A DNA stretch of 64,000 bases from Chryseobacterium sp. VAUSW3 (GCF_002205795.1 NZ_NIUY01000002.1:434001-498000); one strand, 5' to 3'. Numbered from the stretch's first letter, positions 1 to 9,882 are shown. Notes: a model not told the origin generated them from the letters alone. Numbers and translations are program-made.

Positions 1-350
1 CAAAATATTATTTAAAGAGTGTTATAGCAAAATTTAAAGAACTTGAAAAAAAATCTACTTTGGAAAAACTAAAATTCTATAATACAAGAGAAGGTCTTGA
101 CATTTTCTTTAATGCAAACGCTGATATCCTAACTTACAATAGCACTCAAGGAAATTTTGAGGGAGCGGATGAAGCAAGTAAGTTTTATAGAAGAAATTTG
201 AGGATTTTTTCTAATATTAATCAAATTCCATTAACAAAAAACGACCGTGTTTTTATTATAATGGGTGCTTCACATACTGCATTTATAAATGATTTTATGA
301 AAAGAAGTCCGAAATATGAACTTATGGACGTTTCAAAATATCTAAAATAA
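1..350 (+). CDS. 3' part of a DUF5694/TraB-like protein (cut by left edge)
   Basis: The reading frame is open from the left edge (first whole codon at 3) to TAA at 348-350, so only about the last 115 residues are visible. A TTG at 60 is not needed as a start. The end, with NDRVFIIMGASHTAF followed by a short helix and SKYLK, resembles the C-terminus of DUF5694-type proteins, where a GAGH-like motif sits near the end; here it reads GASH. The function of that family is not established. The gene is followed 8 bases later by an attC-like site, so it is probably a cassette gene. The frame is seen; the family call is a moderate-confidence recollection. Confidence 0.5.
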   Translation, partial: KYYLKSVIAKFKELEKKSTLEKLKFYNTREGLDIFFNANADILTYNSTQGNFEGADEASKFYRRNLRIFSNINQIPLTKNDRVFIIMGASHTAFINDFMKRSPKYELMDVSKYLK

Positions 351-358
351 AAAAAGCA

Positions 359-557
359 CTACAGATAACATTGTATTTGCAAAAGGCGGGGTTGAATATA
401 TAATAGAAAAACCCGATGCATTTAGTCGAAACTTGCTTCTCATATTACTTTTTTCGGTAATTTGGTAATCTGAATAAGCAATTTTCTTCGTTCGGTCGAA
501 ATTGAACTTTCAGTTAAATTTAGCCCGCCCTTCGCCAATATTTTTTCCGTTGTACGC
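359..557 (+). repeat. attC-like site A
   Basis: About 199 bp with the layout shared by the sites in this window. It starts with CTACAGATAAC, followed by TATTTGCAAAAGGCGGGG, then a variable middle of ~140 bp, and then GCCCGCCCTTCGCCAATA and TTTTTCCGTTGTACGC. The GC-rich blocks pair as imperfect arms. The crossover-like GTT is at 549-551. The base run after it (549-560) is complementary in 11 of 12 positions to the start of site B at 7730-7741, suggesting that A and B once flanked the same cassette. Confidence 0.7.
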
Positions 558-581
558 AATCTCGCTTAAAAATCGTGAAAA

Positions 582-705
582 ATGAAATATGAGAAATTAT
601 TACAAACCAAACCAAAGAATGAAATTACATATTCAGATTTATTAGAATTAGAAGAATGGAAAATAAAAAGAGATGCATACCGCCTACAAAAGAGTAGATT
701 TTCCA
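582..705 (+). pseudogene. 5' stub of a cassette gene, possibly an HNH nuclease
   Basis: The frame starts with ATG at 582, 25 bases after site A, as the other cassette genes do. It encodes MKYEKLLQTK, then a charged stretch with LEEWKIKRD. The frame runs on to 836, but from about 700 the sequence changes character to GC-richer DNA that reads as a LUD protein end in another frame, so the 84-residue product is a chimera. An EWK.KRD helix near the start is common in small HNH endonucleases. The 3' half of an HNH gene lies at 7459-7725 and the bounding sites A and B are a complementary pair. I infer this is the other half of that gene; the stub alone is too short to prove it. Confidence 0.5.
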
Positions 706-831
706 CACTCACATTATGGCTGTTTTGTGATGGGGCCATCTGCAACAGCGGACATCAGCGCCGTTTTGGTACACGGTGCACAGGGCGCACGGACATTGAC
801 TTTGTTCTTTCTGAAAAAACCTGTGCCCTAA
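703..831 (+). pseudogene. 3' remnant of a LUD-domain (LutC-like) gene
   Basis: In the frame ending with TAA at 829-831 the DNA reads HYGCFVMGPSATADI, then VLVHGAQGARTLTLFFL. GPS.TADI followed by LV.GAHG is the hallmark C-terminus of LUD/LutC proteins, known from lactate-utilisation operons. Only about 40 residues remain; the frame upstream loses similarity near 700 and meets a stop at 664. The 5' part has been lost where the cassette DNA begins. The stop lies 1 base before the ATG of the next gene, so the two were probably co-transcribed originally. Confidence 0.65.
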
Positions 832-832
832 A

Positions 833-1566
<734 letters not shown>

Positions 1567-1609
1567 GAGAAAAAATCAGTTATTTAATATTTCCTTAAAA
1601 AAATAAATT

Positions 1610-4051
1610 ATGAAAGTCTTAAAATTTGGAGGAACTTCTGTGGCAAACGCCCAAAACATACTTTTAGTAGAAAAAATTGTTAAAAAAGAATCGTCAGAAA
1701 ATAGAGTAGTAGTGGTAGTTTCCGCTTTGTCTGGCGTTACCGATGGTTTAATTTCTGCCGCAGAATCAGCTTCTGCCAAAAACGAAAATTATTCTGAAAC
1801 CATTAAAACTCTTGAAGAAAAACACCTAGAATTTGTAAAAAAATTATTGCCAATCACAGAACAAAGTTCTTGGTTGAGCTTCGTGAAAAAGAATTTCAAT
1901 GATATCGAAGATATTTGCAACGGAATTTACGTTTTAGGCGAATTTACGCCAAGAATTAAAGATAAAATTACAGCTTACGGAGAATTTTTGTCTTCAAATA
2001 TTATCGCTGCTAAGTTGAAATCAGATGGTTTAGATTGCGTTTGGTTAGATTCTAGAAATTACATCAAAACCAACAGCAATTTTACAGATGCAAAGGTAAA
2101 TTTTGAAACTACCAATGCAGCACTTCAAACTTATTTTAAGGAAAATAAACAACAAATTACGCTTGCTCCAGGCTTTATTGCTTCGGATGTTGATGGTAAT
2201 ATCACCACTTTAGGACGTGGTGGTTCAGATTTCACGGCTTCTATTATTGCAGCAGCGATGAAAGCTCAAGAATTACAAATTTGGACTGACGTTTCAGGAA
2301 TGATGACAGCTGATCCTAGATTGGTTTCTAATGCCAAAATTATTCATAAAATTTCTTACAAAGAAGCGATGGAATTGTCGCATTTTGGCGCAAAAGTGAT
2401 TTATCCGCCAACTATTCAACCAGTGATGGATAAAAACATAGATTTATGGATTAAAAATACATTTGCAGAAGATGACTTTGGGACTTTAATTTCTCATACA
2501 AAAACTGAAAATGACAACAACGTAGCAGTTGGAATTTCAAATCTAAGCAAAGTAGCTCTTCTTACTTTAGAAGGCAGCGGAATGATTGGTATTCCAGGTG
2601 TTTCTGCGAAATTATTTCAATGTTTAAGCCAAGAAAAAATCAATGTTATTTTAATTACTCAGAGTTCTTCAGAACATTCTATCACGGTTGCAATCAACGA
2701 AAGTGATGTTGAAAAAGCAGAAAAAGCATTGAATTACGCCTTCGAAGATGATTTAAAATTACACAAAATTGATCCTGTAAAAGTGGAAAAATCTTTGGCA
2801 ATTATTGCTTTGGTTGGAGAAAATATGAAGAGCAGAAGCGGTGTAAGTGCGAAACTTTTTGGCGGTTTAGGAAATAACGGTGTGAATGTGAGAGCAATTG
2901 CGCAAGGTTCTTCAGAGAAAAACATCAGTGTGGTAATTTCTGATAAAGATGTCAAAAAAGCGGTAAATGTTCTTCACGAAGAGTTTTTCGAATCAGAAAT
3001 TAAGCAAGTTCATCTTTATATTTGTGGTGTTGGGAATGTTGGTTCTAAATTAATTCAACAAATTTATTCTCAAAATAAATATTTGAACGAAAATCTTTTG
3101 ATGAATCTAAGAGTTGCTGGTTTAACGAACAGTACCAAAATGGTTTTCAATGATCAAGGCATTCAAGAAGAGGATTTTAAAGACGCTTTACACAATGGCG
3201 AATCTTCTACTCCGCATAAATTTGCAGAAGAAATTATCAATAGAAATTTAAGAAATTCAATATTTGTAGATGTTACTGCTAATGCAAAAGTGGTGGATAT
3301 TTATGAAGATTTATTGAAAAAAAGCGTAAGTGTAGTTGCTTGTAATAAAATTGCTGCTTCTTCAAACTACGAAAATTATAAAAATTTAAAAAATTCTGCA
3401 AAAAATCATAACTGTAATTTCTTCTTCGAAACTAATGTAGGTGCAGGTTTGCCAATTATCGGAACGATTAATGATTTGATGAGAAGTGGTGATAAAATTA
3501 CTTCTATTCAAGCGGTTTTGAGTGGAACTTTAAATTTCGTTTTCAATAATTATGACGGAAGCAAAACATTCTCGGAAGTGGTAAGACAAGCTCAAAAAGA
3601 AGGTTTTACAGAACCAGACCCAAGATTAGATTTAGCAGGAACAGACGTTGCGCGTAAAATTTTGATTTTAGCGAGAGAAGCAGGTTATCAGTTACAATTT
3701 GATGAAATAGAAAACGAAGCGTTCTTGCCAGCAAAATGTATGGAAGGAAGTGTGGAAGATTTCTATCAATCTATGACGGAATACGAAGAGCATTTCAGAA
3801 AATTGTTAGAAGAAGCAAAATCTGAAGGTAAAATTTTGAAGTATGTTGCTGATTTCAAAGATGGAAAAGCGAAAGTGGGCTTGCAAAAAATATCTCCTGA
3901 AAGCGATTTGTATCACTTGTACGGAAAAGATAATATTGTGATATTCAAAACATTAAGATATTCTGAGCAACCATTAGTGGTAAAAGGAGCTGGCGCAGGA
4001 GCAGAAGTTACTGCAAGTGGAGTTTTTGCAGATATTGTGCGTTCGGTATAA
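1610..4051 (+). CDS. thrA: Bifunctional aspartate kinase / homoserine dehydrogenase
   Basis: An 813-residue fusion catalysing the first and third steps from aspartate to threonine and methionine. The N-terminal kinase begins with KFGGTSVAN and has the LGRGGSDFTA nucleotide loop near residue 205. Two ACT-type regulatory segments follow (about 310-460; GIPGVSAKLF and RSGVSAKLFG), expected to bind threonine. The homoserine dehydrogenase half starts with the Rossmann motif CGVGNVGSKL near 470 and carries the catalytic SGTLNFVF and GFTEPDPRLDLAGTDVARK segment near 640-680. Length and domain order match E. coli ThrA and its flavobacterial homologues. It heads thrA-thrB-thrC on one strand, with gaps of 195 and 165 bases. 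Confidence 0.97.
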   Translation: MKVLKFGGTSVANAQNILLVEKIVKKESSENRVVVVVSALSGVTDGLISAAESASAKNENYSETIKTLEEKHLEFVKKLLPITEQSSWLSFVKKNFNDIEDICNGIYVLGEFTPRIKDKITAYGEFLSSNIIAAKLKSDGLDCVWLDSRNYIKTNSNFTDAKVNFETTNAALQTYFKENKQQITLAPGFIASDVDGNITTLGRGGSDFTASIIAAAMKAQELQIWTDVSGMMTADPRLVSNAKIIHKISYKEAMELSHFGAKVIYPPTIQPVMDKNIDLWIKNTFAEDDFGTLISHTKTENDNNVAVGISNLSKVALLTLEGSGMIGIPGVSAKLFQCLSQEKINVILITQSSSEHSITVAINESDVEKAEKALNYAFEDDLKLHKIDPVKVEKSLAIIALVGENMKSRSGVSAKLFGGLGNNGVNVRAIAQGSSEKNISVVISDKDVKKAVNVLHEEFFESEIKQVHLYICGVGNVGSKLIQQIYSQNKYLNENLLMNLRVAGLTNSTKMVFNDQGIQEEDFKDALHNGESSTPHKFAEEIINRNLRNSIFVDVTANAKVVDIYEDLLKKSVSVVACNKIAASSNYENYKNLKNSAKNHNCNFFFETNVGAGLPIIGTINDLMRSGDKITSIQAVLSGTLNFVFNNYDGSKTFSEVVRQAQKEGFTEPDPRLDLAGTDVARKILILAREAGYQLQFDEIENEAFLPAKCMEGSVEDFYQSMTEYEEHFRKLLEEAKSEGKILKYVADFKDGKAKVGLQKISPESDLYHLYGKDNIVIFKTLRYSEQPLVVKGAGAGAEVTASGVFADIVRSV

Positions 4052-4246
4052 ATTTTATTCAACCGAAAAAGAAACAAAAGATTTGTAATATTTTTAAGTT
4101 GTTCAAAAGAAAAAAAAGAATTTTACTTTTCTTTTTTGTGCTTTTGTAAATCTTATTTCCAATCATTTCTTTTGTGTCTTTTATGGTTAAAATAAATTAT
4201 TTTCAAAAAAAATAAAAAATCTTAGCGCAATTTGCGTTTAAAAGAA

Positions 4247-5167
4247 ATGAAAAATATAAAATTACAAGTTCCGGGAACGGTTGCCAATTTGGTTTGCGGG
4301 TTTGATATTCTCGGAATGGCGCTCAATAAACCGTTTGATGAAATGGAATTTAAACTGTTGGACGAGAGAAAAATCATCATTCACCACGAAGATAAGTTCC
4401 ATTTGCCAACCGAGCCAGAGAAGAATGTAGCAGGAGTGGTTTTGCTCAAAATTTTAGAAAAATTAGAAAATCAGAACATCGGTTTTGAAGTCACCATCAA
4501 CAAAAAAATAAAACCAGGAAGCGGTTTAGGTTCCAGTGCGGCAAGTGCAGCAGGAGCAGCTTTCGGAGCAAATGAACTCTTGGGAAATATTTTTTCTAAA
4601 GAAGAGTTGGTGTATTTTGCGATGTTTGGCGAAGAATTGGCGTCTGGTTCTAGACACGCAGACAACATTGCACCGTGTCTTTTCGGTGGAATTACCTTGG
4701 TAAAATCTTCTGAACCAATGGATATTATTCCGCTTTCTTCACCAGATTTGTACGTTTCGGCGGTGCATCCTCAAGTTGAGGTGAAAACTTCTGATGCAAG
4801 ACAAATTCTCAAAAAAAATATCCAAATGAAAGATGCGGTAAAACAATGGGGGAATGTTGCAGGTTTGGTGGCTGGGATTTTAAAAAATGATAATCAATTA
4901 ATTTCTAGGAGTTTAGAAGATGTTTTGGTGGAGCCAGTTCGCAGTATTTTGATTCCAAAGTTTGATGAGGTAAAAAAACAGAGTTTAGCTTTAGGAGCTT
5001 TAGGCGGTGGAATTTCGGGTTCTGGACCTTCGATTTTTATGTTGAGCGAAACCAAAGAAATTGCTGATAAAGTTGCAGAAAATATGCAGAAAATCTACAA
5101 CGAAAGCGGTATTGAAAACTTTGTTTACGTTTCTAAAATCAATGACCAAGGAATAAGAATAGTCTAA
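4247..5167 (+). CDS. thrB: Homoserine kinase
   Basis: A GHMP-family kinase of 306 residues that phosphorylates homoserine for threonine synthase. The ATP-binding motif PGSGLGSSAASA lies near residues 88-99, and the C-terminal GGISGSGPS loop near residues 252-260 is typical of the family. I start it at ATG 4247 (MKNIKLQVPGTVANL); the frame stays open upstream to a TTG at 4232, but the sequence from MKNI onward already gives the usual N-terminal strand, so the upstream codons are probably leader. It lies between thrA and thrC. Confidence 0.96.
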   Translation: MKNIKLQVPGTVANLVCGFDILGMALNKPFDEMEFKLLDERKIIIHHEDKFHLPTEPEKNVAGVVLLKILEKLENQNIGFEVTINKKIKPGSGLGSSAASAAGAAFGANELLGNIFSKEELVYFAMFGEELASGSRHADNIAPCLFGGITLVKSSEPMDIIPLSSPDLYVSAVHPQVEVKTSDARQILKKNIQMKDAVKQWGNVAGLVAGILKNDNQLISRSLEDVLVEPVRSILIPKFDEVKKQSLALGALGGGISGSGPSIFMLSETKEIADKVAENMQKIYNESGIENFVYVSKINDQGIRIV

Positions 5168-5232
5168 AGACTGAAGTCCGAAGTCCGAAGAAATTTTTGC
5201 TTAATTGATTGAAATAAAAATCTAATTTGTAA

Positions 5233-5312
5233 GGTCTGAAAGACCGAAAATCAACAGGCAAGTGCAAAGCGCTTGGAAATAAATGAAGAAAAATAATGAG
5301 GTCTGAAAGACC
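5233..5312. repeat. Two copies of a small palindrome between thrB and thrC
   Basis: The 13-mer GGTCTGAAAGACC occurs at 5233-5245 and again at 5300-5312, each followed by GAAA. Each folds as a 5-bp stem with a GAA loop. A related run, GAAGTCCGAAGTCCGAAG, lies just upstream after the thrB stop. These look like a small interspersed palindrome; the lack of a T-run speaks against terminators. Confidence 0.6.
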
Positions 5313-5332
5313 GAAATCCTAATTTAAAAAAA

Positions 5333-6631
5333 ATGAATTTTTACAATTTAAAACATAAAGAAGAACAGCTTAATTTCAAAGAAGCGACGATAAAAGGACA
5401 AGGGAAAGATAAAGGTTTGTTTTTTCCAGAAGATATTTCAAAATTTAGTAATGAATTTTTACAAAATTTGCCCAATCTTTCAAGCGAAGAAATAGCATTT
5501 CAAGTGATGAAGGATTTTGCGGGAGACGAAATTCCAGAAGCTGAACTTAGAAAAATAGTTGCCGAAACCATCGCTTTTGAAATTCCATTAAAGAAAATTA
5601 CCGAAAATATTTCGGTTTTAGAACTTTTTCACGGGCCGACTTTGGCTTTTAAAGATGTTGGTGCAAGATTTATGAGCCGTTGTTTGGGGTATTTTCTAAA
5701 AAATGAAACCCGAAAAGTTACGGTTTTAGTGGCAACTTCTGGTGATACTGGTGGTGCTGTAGCGAACGGATTTTATGGTGTGGAAGGAATTGAAGTCGTG
5801 ATTTTATATCCAAAAAATCGTGTAAGTCCAGTTCAGGAAAAGCAATTGACGGCTCTTGGAAAAAATATTCATGCTTTGGAAGTAAATGGAAGTTTTGATG
5901 ATTGTCAAGCTCTTGTAAAACAAGCATTTTCTGATGAAAGTTTAAATGAAAAATTACTTTTGACTTCGGCAAATTCTATTAATATAGCTCGTTGGTTGCC
6001 TCAACAAATTTATTATGTTTTGGCCTTGAAACAATGGCTGAAAAACAATTCAGAAAGCCCAGTAATCTGTGTTCCGAGTGGAAATTTTGGGAATATTTGT
6101 GCTGGAATTTTGGCGCATCATCGTGGTTTGCCTGTTGAGCATTTTATTGCGGCGTGTAATGTAAATGATGTAGTTCCGGAATATTTGAGAACAGAAATTC
6201 TTCAACCTAAAGAAACCGTTGCTACCATTTCAAACGCAATGGATGTAGGTGATCCAAGCAATTTTGTGAGAATTTTAGAATTATTCAACAAAGAATTAAA
6301 TCAAGTTAAAAACAAACTTTCGGGTTATACAATTGATGATGAAGAAACGCTTAAAACCATCAAAAGAGTAGAAAAAGATTATGGTTATGTTCTAGATCCT
6401 CACGGCGCAGTAGCATTTGTAGCTTTAGAAAAATATTTGACAGAAAACGACGGAAAAGGATTTTTCTTAGAAACGGCACATCCTGTAAAATTTCCAGATT
6501 CTGTAGAACAAGCAACTGGAAAATCAGTGGAAATCCCAAAATCATTAGAAGAATTGATGACGCAAGAGAAATTTACCACAGAAATTAATCCTCAGTATGA
6601 AGAATTGAAAGGGTTTTTGTTGGGAAAATAA
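5333..6631 (+). CDS. thrC: Threonine synthase
   Basis: A 432-residue PLP enzyme that converts O-phosphohomoserine to threonine. The PLP lysine is in FHGPTLAFKDVGARF near residue 109, and the phosphate-binding TSGDTGGAVANGF loop follows near 138. The C-terminal part has the family's HGAVAF and TAHPVKF segments (about 352-392). It closes the thr operon and is followed by a strong terminator. Its AT-rich third positions match those of thrA and thrB and differ from the core genes right of 18 kb. Confidence 0.97.
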   Translation: MNFYNLKHKEEQLNFKEATIKGQGKDKGLFFPEDISKFSNEFLQNLPNLSSEEIAFQVMKDFAGDEIPEAELRKIVAETIAFEIPLKKITENISVLELFHGPTLAFKDVGARFMSRCLGYFLKNETRKVTVLVATSGDTGGAVANGFYGVEGIEVVILYPKNRVSPVQEKQLTALGKNIHALEVNGSFDDCQALVKQAFSDESLNEKLLLTSANSINIARWLPQQIYYVLALKQWLKNNSESPVICVPSGNFGNICAGILAHHRGLPVEHFIAACNVNDVVPEYLRTEILQPKETVATISNAMDVGDPSNFVRILELFNKELNQVKNKLSGYTIDDEETLKTIKRVEKDYGYVLDPHGAVAFVALEKYLTENDGKGFFLETAHPVKFPDSVEQATGKSVEIPKSLEELMTQEKFTTEINPQYEELKGFLLGK

Positions 6632-6697
6632 TATCATTCACTTTGTCAAATTTTTTGTTAAACAAAGAAATCTTTGATAGGGTTATTGTCTAGATTA

Positions 6698-6734
6698 AAC
6701 CTTCAAGGTTTTGGAAACCTTGAAGGTTTTTTTA
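6698..6734 (+). terminator. Terminator of the thr operon
   Basis: A perfect 14-bp stem (AACCTTCAAGGTTT at 6698-6711 with its complement at 6715-6728), a TGG loop and a run of T. It lies 67 bases after the thrC stop. Confidence 0.9.
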
Positions 6735-6818
6735 TGTTAGCAAATATTTTTATCAATAAGAAGCTTTAGCTAGAATTCATGAAAGTTTTTATTATTCCTC
6801 TAATTGTATTGTTTTTAC

Positions 6819-7379
<561 letters not shown>

Positions 7380-7458
7380 TTAAAGCTCTAAGATACAAAT
7401 TCTTGCAATAAAAAACAAGCTATTTTAAACCCAAAATACTAATAATCAGTAAATTATA

Positions 7459-7725
7459 GGTGGTTTAAGGAGAGACTATATAAGGAACTTGTTGCCATGG
7501 GAATATGATGACGCGTTAACAACATTATGTACAGATTGTCATATTAAAGTTCATGAAACAGAAGGGGTTCCAATTTATTTTGACAAATGATTATCAGAGA
7601 AAATATTAACTGAAACTTGTGAAAGATGTGGCGGAACAGGGTTTCTTCCTGAATATAATTACTATCAAGGAGGTATTTGTTTTGCTTGTCAAGGTACTGG
7701 AATGAGGATACCTTGGAGTGATTAA
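7459..7725 (+). pseudogene. 3' part of an HNH nuclease-like cassette gene with an in-frame stop
   Basis: One frame encodes LLPWEYDDALTTLCTDCHIKVHE, the C-terminal half of an HNH/zinc-ribbon nuclease, then IYFDK, a TGA at 7588-7590, and in the same frame TCERCGGTGFLPEYNYY and GGICFACQGTGM up to TAA at 7723-7725. CxxCGG.G...CxxCxG is a DnaJ-like zinc module that I recall following such HNH parts in related Bacteroidota proteins, so both pieces were probably one protein. There is no start codon: the 5' end meets DNA next to the IS remnant. Thus the gene is cut at its 5' end and also carries a nonsense codon. Confidence 0.75.
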
Positions 7726-7729
7726 AGAG

Positions 7730-7930
7730 ACTGCGTACAACATGGGTTTTGCAAAAGCGGGGTGAATGTCCCTTGCGTTGACGATTTTCGCAATTTCAGC
7801 CGCAAAAACCATTTCGTTTTTTATTTTTTTGTAAGTTTGAAAAAACGAAAATGGATTTTGCTCGGTTCAGTTTTTAGTTGAACTTTTAGTTTCTAAAAGC
7901 CCCGCCTTCGCAAAGCCCTTTTCCGTTAGC
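7730..7930 (+). repeat. attC-like site B
   Basis: It runs from ACTGCGTACAAC through TTTTGCAAAAGCGGGG, a variable middle, and AAGCCCCGCCTTCGCAAAG to TTTTCCGTTAGC, with the crossover-like GTT at 7925-7927. The arms next to the GCGGGG/CCCCGC blocks are imperfect inverted repeats. The bases after GTT (GTTAGCAG) are only partly mirrored at the start of site C (CTGCT, then TCTAAAA). Confidence 0.75.
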
Positions 7931-7982
7931 AGAAATTTCAAACGACACGGCAAAAAACCGAAGAAAACCATAAATTTGACAA

Positions 7983-8243
7983 ATGGAACAAATAAAGCTA
8001 AATGAATTAAATGACCAAGAATTAATTCAAAAACAAAAGAAATTGAAAACAAATAAAATAGTTAATGCTACACTTATTGGTTTACTTTTGGGCGTTTTTG
8101 CTTACAGTGCCGTGAAAAATGGATTTTCATTTTTCACTTTTTTTCCTTTATTTTTCGTGCTTTTTTTGCTGAATAGTGGAAAGAAAAATAGCGAATTTGA
8201 AAAGGAACTAAAAAATGAAATGGATAATAGAAATTCTAAATAA
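7983..8243 (+). CDS. Small two-helix membrane protein of a cassette
   Basis: A protein of 86 residues: a charged N-terminal helix, two hydrophobic segments (about 28-46 and 50-66) linked by KNGFS, and a charged, Lys/Glu-rich tail. It has no cysteine and no motif I can tie to a function. ATG 7983 is the first start after site B (52 bases on). It shares its cassette with the DUF3667 gene that starts 2 bases after its stop, so the two are probably translated together. Confidence 0.75.
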   Translation: MEQIKLNELNDQELIQKQKKLKTNKIVNATLIGLLLGVFAYSAVKNGFSFFTFFPLFFVLFLLNSGKKNSEFEKELKNEMDNRNSK

Positions 8244-8245
8244 AA

Positions 8246-9040
8246 ATGTCTGAAACTTGCCTAAACTGCAATAATCCTGTAATTGAAAATTTCTGTTCCA
8301 ACTGCGGACAGAAAAAATATAAACGAATTGATAAAAAATATATTTGGGACGAAATTCAATATACTGTTTTTCATACCAATAAAGGGCTACTATTTTCTGT
8401 AAAAAATATACTTAAAAATCCAGGCAAAACCGCCAAAGAATTTATTGACGGAAACAGAGTAAACCATTATAAACCGATTTTATTAGTTTTTGTATTGAGT
8501 GGAATTGCCACCTTAGTTTCTTTTAAAGTTTTAAATTTAAAAGAAATGATGAGTGATTATTTTTCACAGCAACATATGAACTCAAACTTTATGAATGATT
8601 TAATGTCGTTTTTGTCAAGTTACAACTCATTCTTAATGGTATTTTTGATTCCACTTTTTGCTCTAACAACGAAAATCGCTTTTAGAAAATGGGGACATAA
8701 CTATTATGAACACATTGTGATGAATGCATACATTCTTTCATTTTATACTTTGGTGAGTATTATCGTAGTTTATCCAATTATGTTCTTCTTTAGACATTCA
8801 ACGAGTACATTCTTTAATATTACTCAATTTTCATTACTTCTTGTTCCAATAATATTAGTTTGGTTTTTCAGAGAATTTTACAAAGACAAACCTTTAAAGT
8901 CAATTATTATAAAAGTTCTCGGAGTTTTAGGTTTGGCCATTTTAGGATATATAATTTTCTTAGTTATTGGTGGACTTATTGGACTTGGAATGACGATGCT
9001 AAAAGGACCAGAAGCATTGGAATATTTTAAAATGAAATAA
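8246..9040 (+). CDS. DUF3667-type membrane protein
   Basis: A protein of 264 residues. It opens with a zinc-ribbon-like CLNC...NFCSNCGQK (residues 4-23), followed by a conserved FHTNKGLLFSVKNILKNPGKT segment and NRVNHYKPILLVF, the pattern I know from DUF3667 proteins of Bacteroidota. Four to five hydrophobic segments follow (from about residue 75 to 250). The role is unknown; the ribbon probably faces the cytosol. It is the second gene of the cassette bounded by sites B and C. Small DUF3667 proteins are common in flavobacteria, so the novelty is the setting, not the gene. Confidence 0.75.
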   Translation: MSETCLNCNNPVIENFCSNCGQKKYKRIDKKYIWDEIQYTVFHTNKGLLFSVKNILKNPGKTAKEFIDGNRVNHYKPILLVFVLSGIATLVSFKVLNLKEMMSDYFSQQHMNSNFMNDLMSFLSSYNSFLMVFLIPLFALTTKIAFRKWGHNYYEHIVMNAYILSFYTLVSIIVVYPIMFFFRHSTSTFFNITQFSLLLVPIILVWFFREFYKDKPLKSIIIKVLGVLGLAILGYIIFLVIGGLIGLGMTMLKGPEALEYFKMK

Positions 9041-9045
9041 AGAAA

Positions 9046-9160
9046 CTGCTTCTAAAATCGGTTTTGCAATAGTGGGGCGAAACTGCAAAGTTCAACTGTA
9101 GTTCTTCGGTTCAACTTTTGTGCTAAAATCCCCGCCTTCGGCAATACCCGAACCGTTAGC
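9046..9160 (+). repeat. attC-like site C (short form)
   Basis: A 115-bp site: CTGCTTCTAAAATC, TTTTGCAATAGTGGGG, a short middle with GTTCAACTGTAG and GGTTCAACTTT, then ATCCCCGCCTTCGGCAATA and CGAACCGTTAGC. The GTT is at 9155-9157. The following GTTAGCGGT is complementary in 8 of 9 positions to ACCGCTAAT at 9769, the start of the next site. Confidence 0.75.
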
Positions 9161-9204
9161 GGTCAGCATATAATAAATCGCCGAACGAAATTAACCTATA
9201 GAAA

Positions 9205-9756
9205 ATGACAGGAAATCATAGAACTCTTGAAGAACAAAAAGAAGAATTTAAAAGCAAAAAGCTTTTAGCTTCTCCGATTGCAGGATTAATTGCGTGGTTG
9301 ATAGTAGCTATTTCAGGGATTTTTTTTCCTGACAATATTACTGTTTGGGTTTTGTTTATAGCAACCGGTTCAATAGTTTATTTATCTATGGCAGTTTCAA
9401 AGTTGACAGGTGAAGACTATCTTGATAAACGTAAGCCTAAAAATACATTTGATAATTTATTTTTTCTTACAGTGGCTCAAGCTATTTTAGTCTATTCAAT
9501 CGCAATACCTTTTTTCATAGTAGATTACACTTCTCTTCCATTAACCGTTGGGATTTTGACGGGATTAATGTGGGTTCCTTTGACTTGGATAATTGACCAT
9601 TGGGTTGGACTATTTCATTCAATTGTAAGGACTATTTTAGTTTTAATTCTTTGGTATTTGTTTCCTTCAGACAGATTTGTAGTAATTCCAATAGCAATTA
9701 TCATAGTATATATAGTATCAATTATAGTCTTGAAAAACAGAAAAATCAAAACATAG
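9205..9756 (+). CDS. Six-helix membrane protein, DUF7010-like
   Basis: A protein of 183 residues with six hydrophobic segments spaced over the full length (near 20-40, 48-66, 85-105, 110-130, 140-155 and 158-176). PIAGLIAWLIVAISGIFF, FIATGSIVYL and YTSLPLTVGILTGLMWVPL resemble the DUF7010 family as I remember it; no enzymatic motif is visible. It starts at ATG 9205, 45 bases after site C, and ends 13 bases before the next site. It is the only gene of its cassette. Confidence 0.7.
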   Translation: MTGNHRTLEEQKEEFKSKKLLASPIAGLIAWLIVAISGIFFPDNITVWVLFIATGSIVYLSMAVSKLTGEDYLDKRKPKNTFDNLFFLTVAQAILVYSIAIPFFIVDYTSLPLTVGILTGLMWVPLTWIIDHWVGLFHSIVRTILVLILWYLFPSDRFVVIPIAIIIVYIVSIIVLKNRKIKT

Positions 9757-9768
9757 AATAAAAGCCTA

Positions 9769-9794
9769 ACCGCTAATAAGGGTAACCGTTGCAC
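9769..9794 (+). repeat. Minimal attC-like junction D
   Basis: ACCGCTAAT (9769-9777) mirrors the GTTAGCGGT that opens the upstream cassette. Only ~10 bases on, AACCGTTGCAC (GTT at 9788) looks like the closing half of a site. The inner stem found in the other sites is missing, as if deleted. It leads into the ORF-less unit at 9788-9970. Confidence 0.5.
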
Positions 9795-9882
9795 AACCTC
9801 AAATTTCAGGTTTTTTTGTGGGTGTTTTCACGGGAAATGGTTTACGGTTTGCCGTATTGGGATAAAGGGAATGATTGGTAAA

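Noticed and set aside
7606..7812. Minus-strand frame across the HNH remnant and site B
   Set aside because: It spans a pseudogene and a repeat and has no recognisable protein feature.
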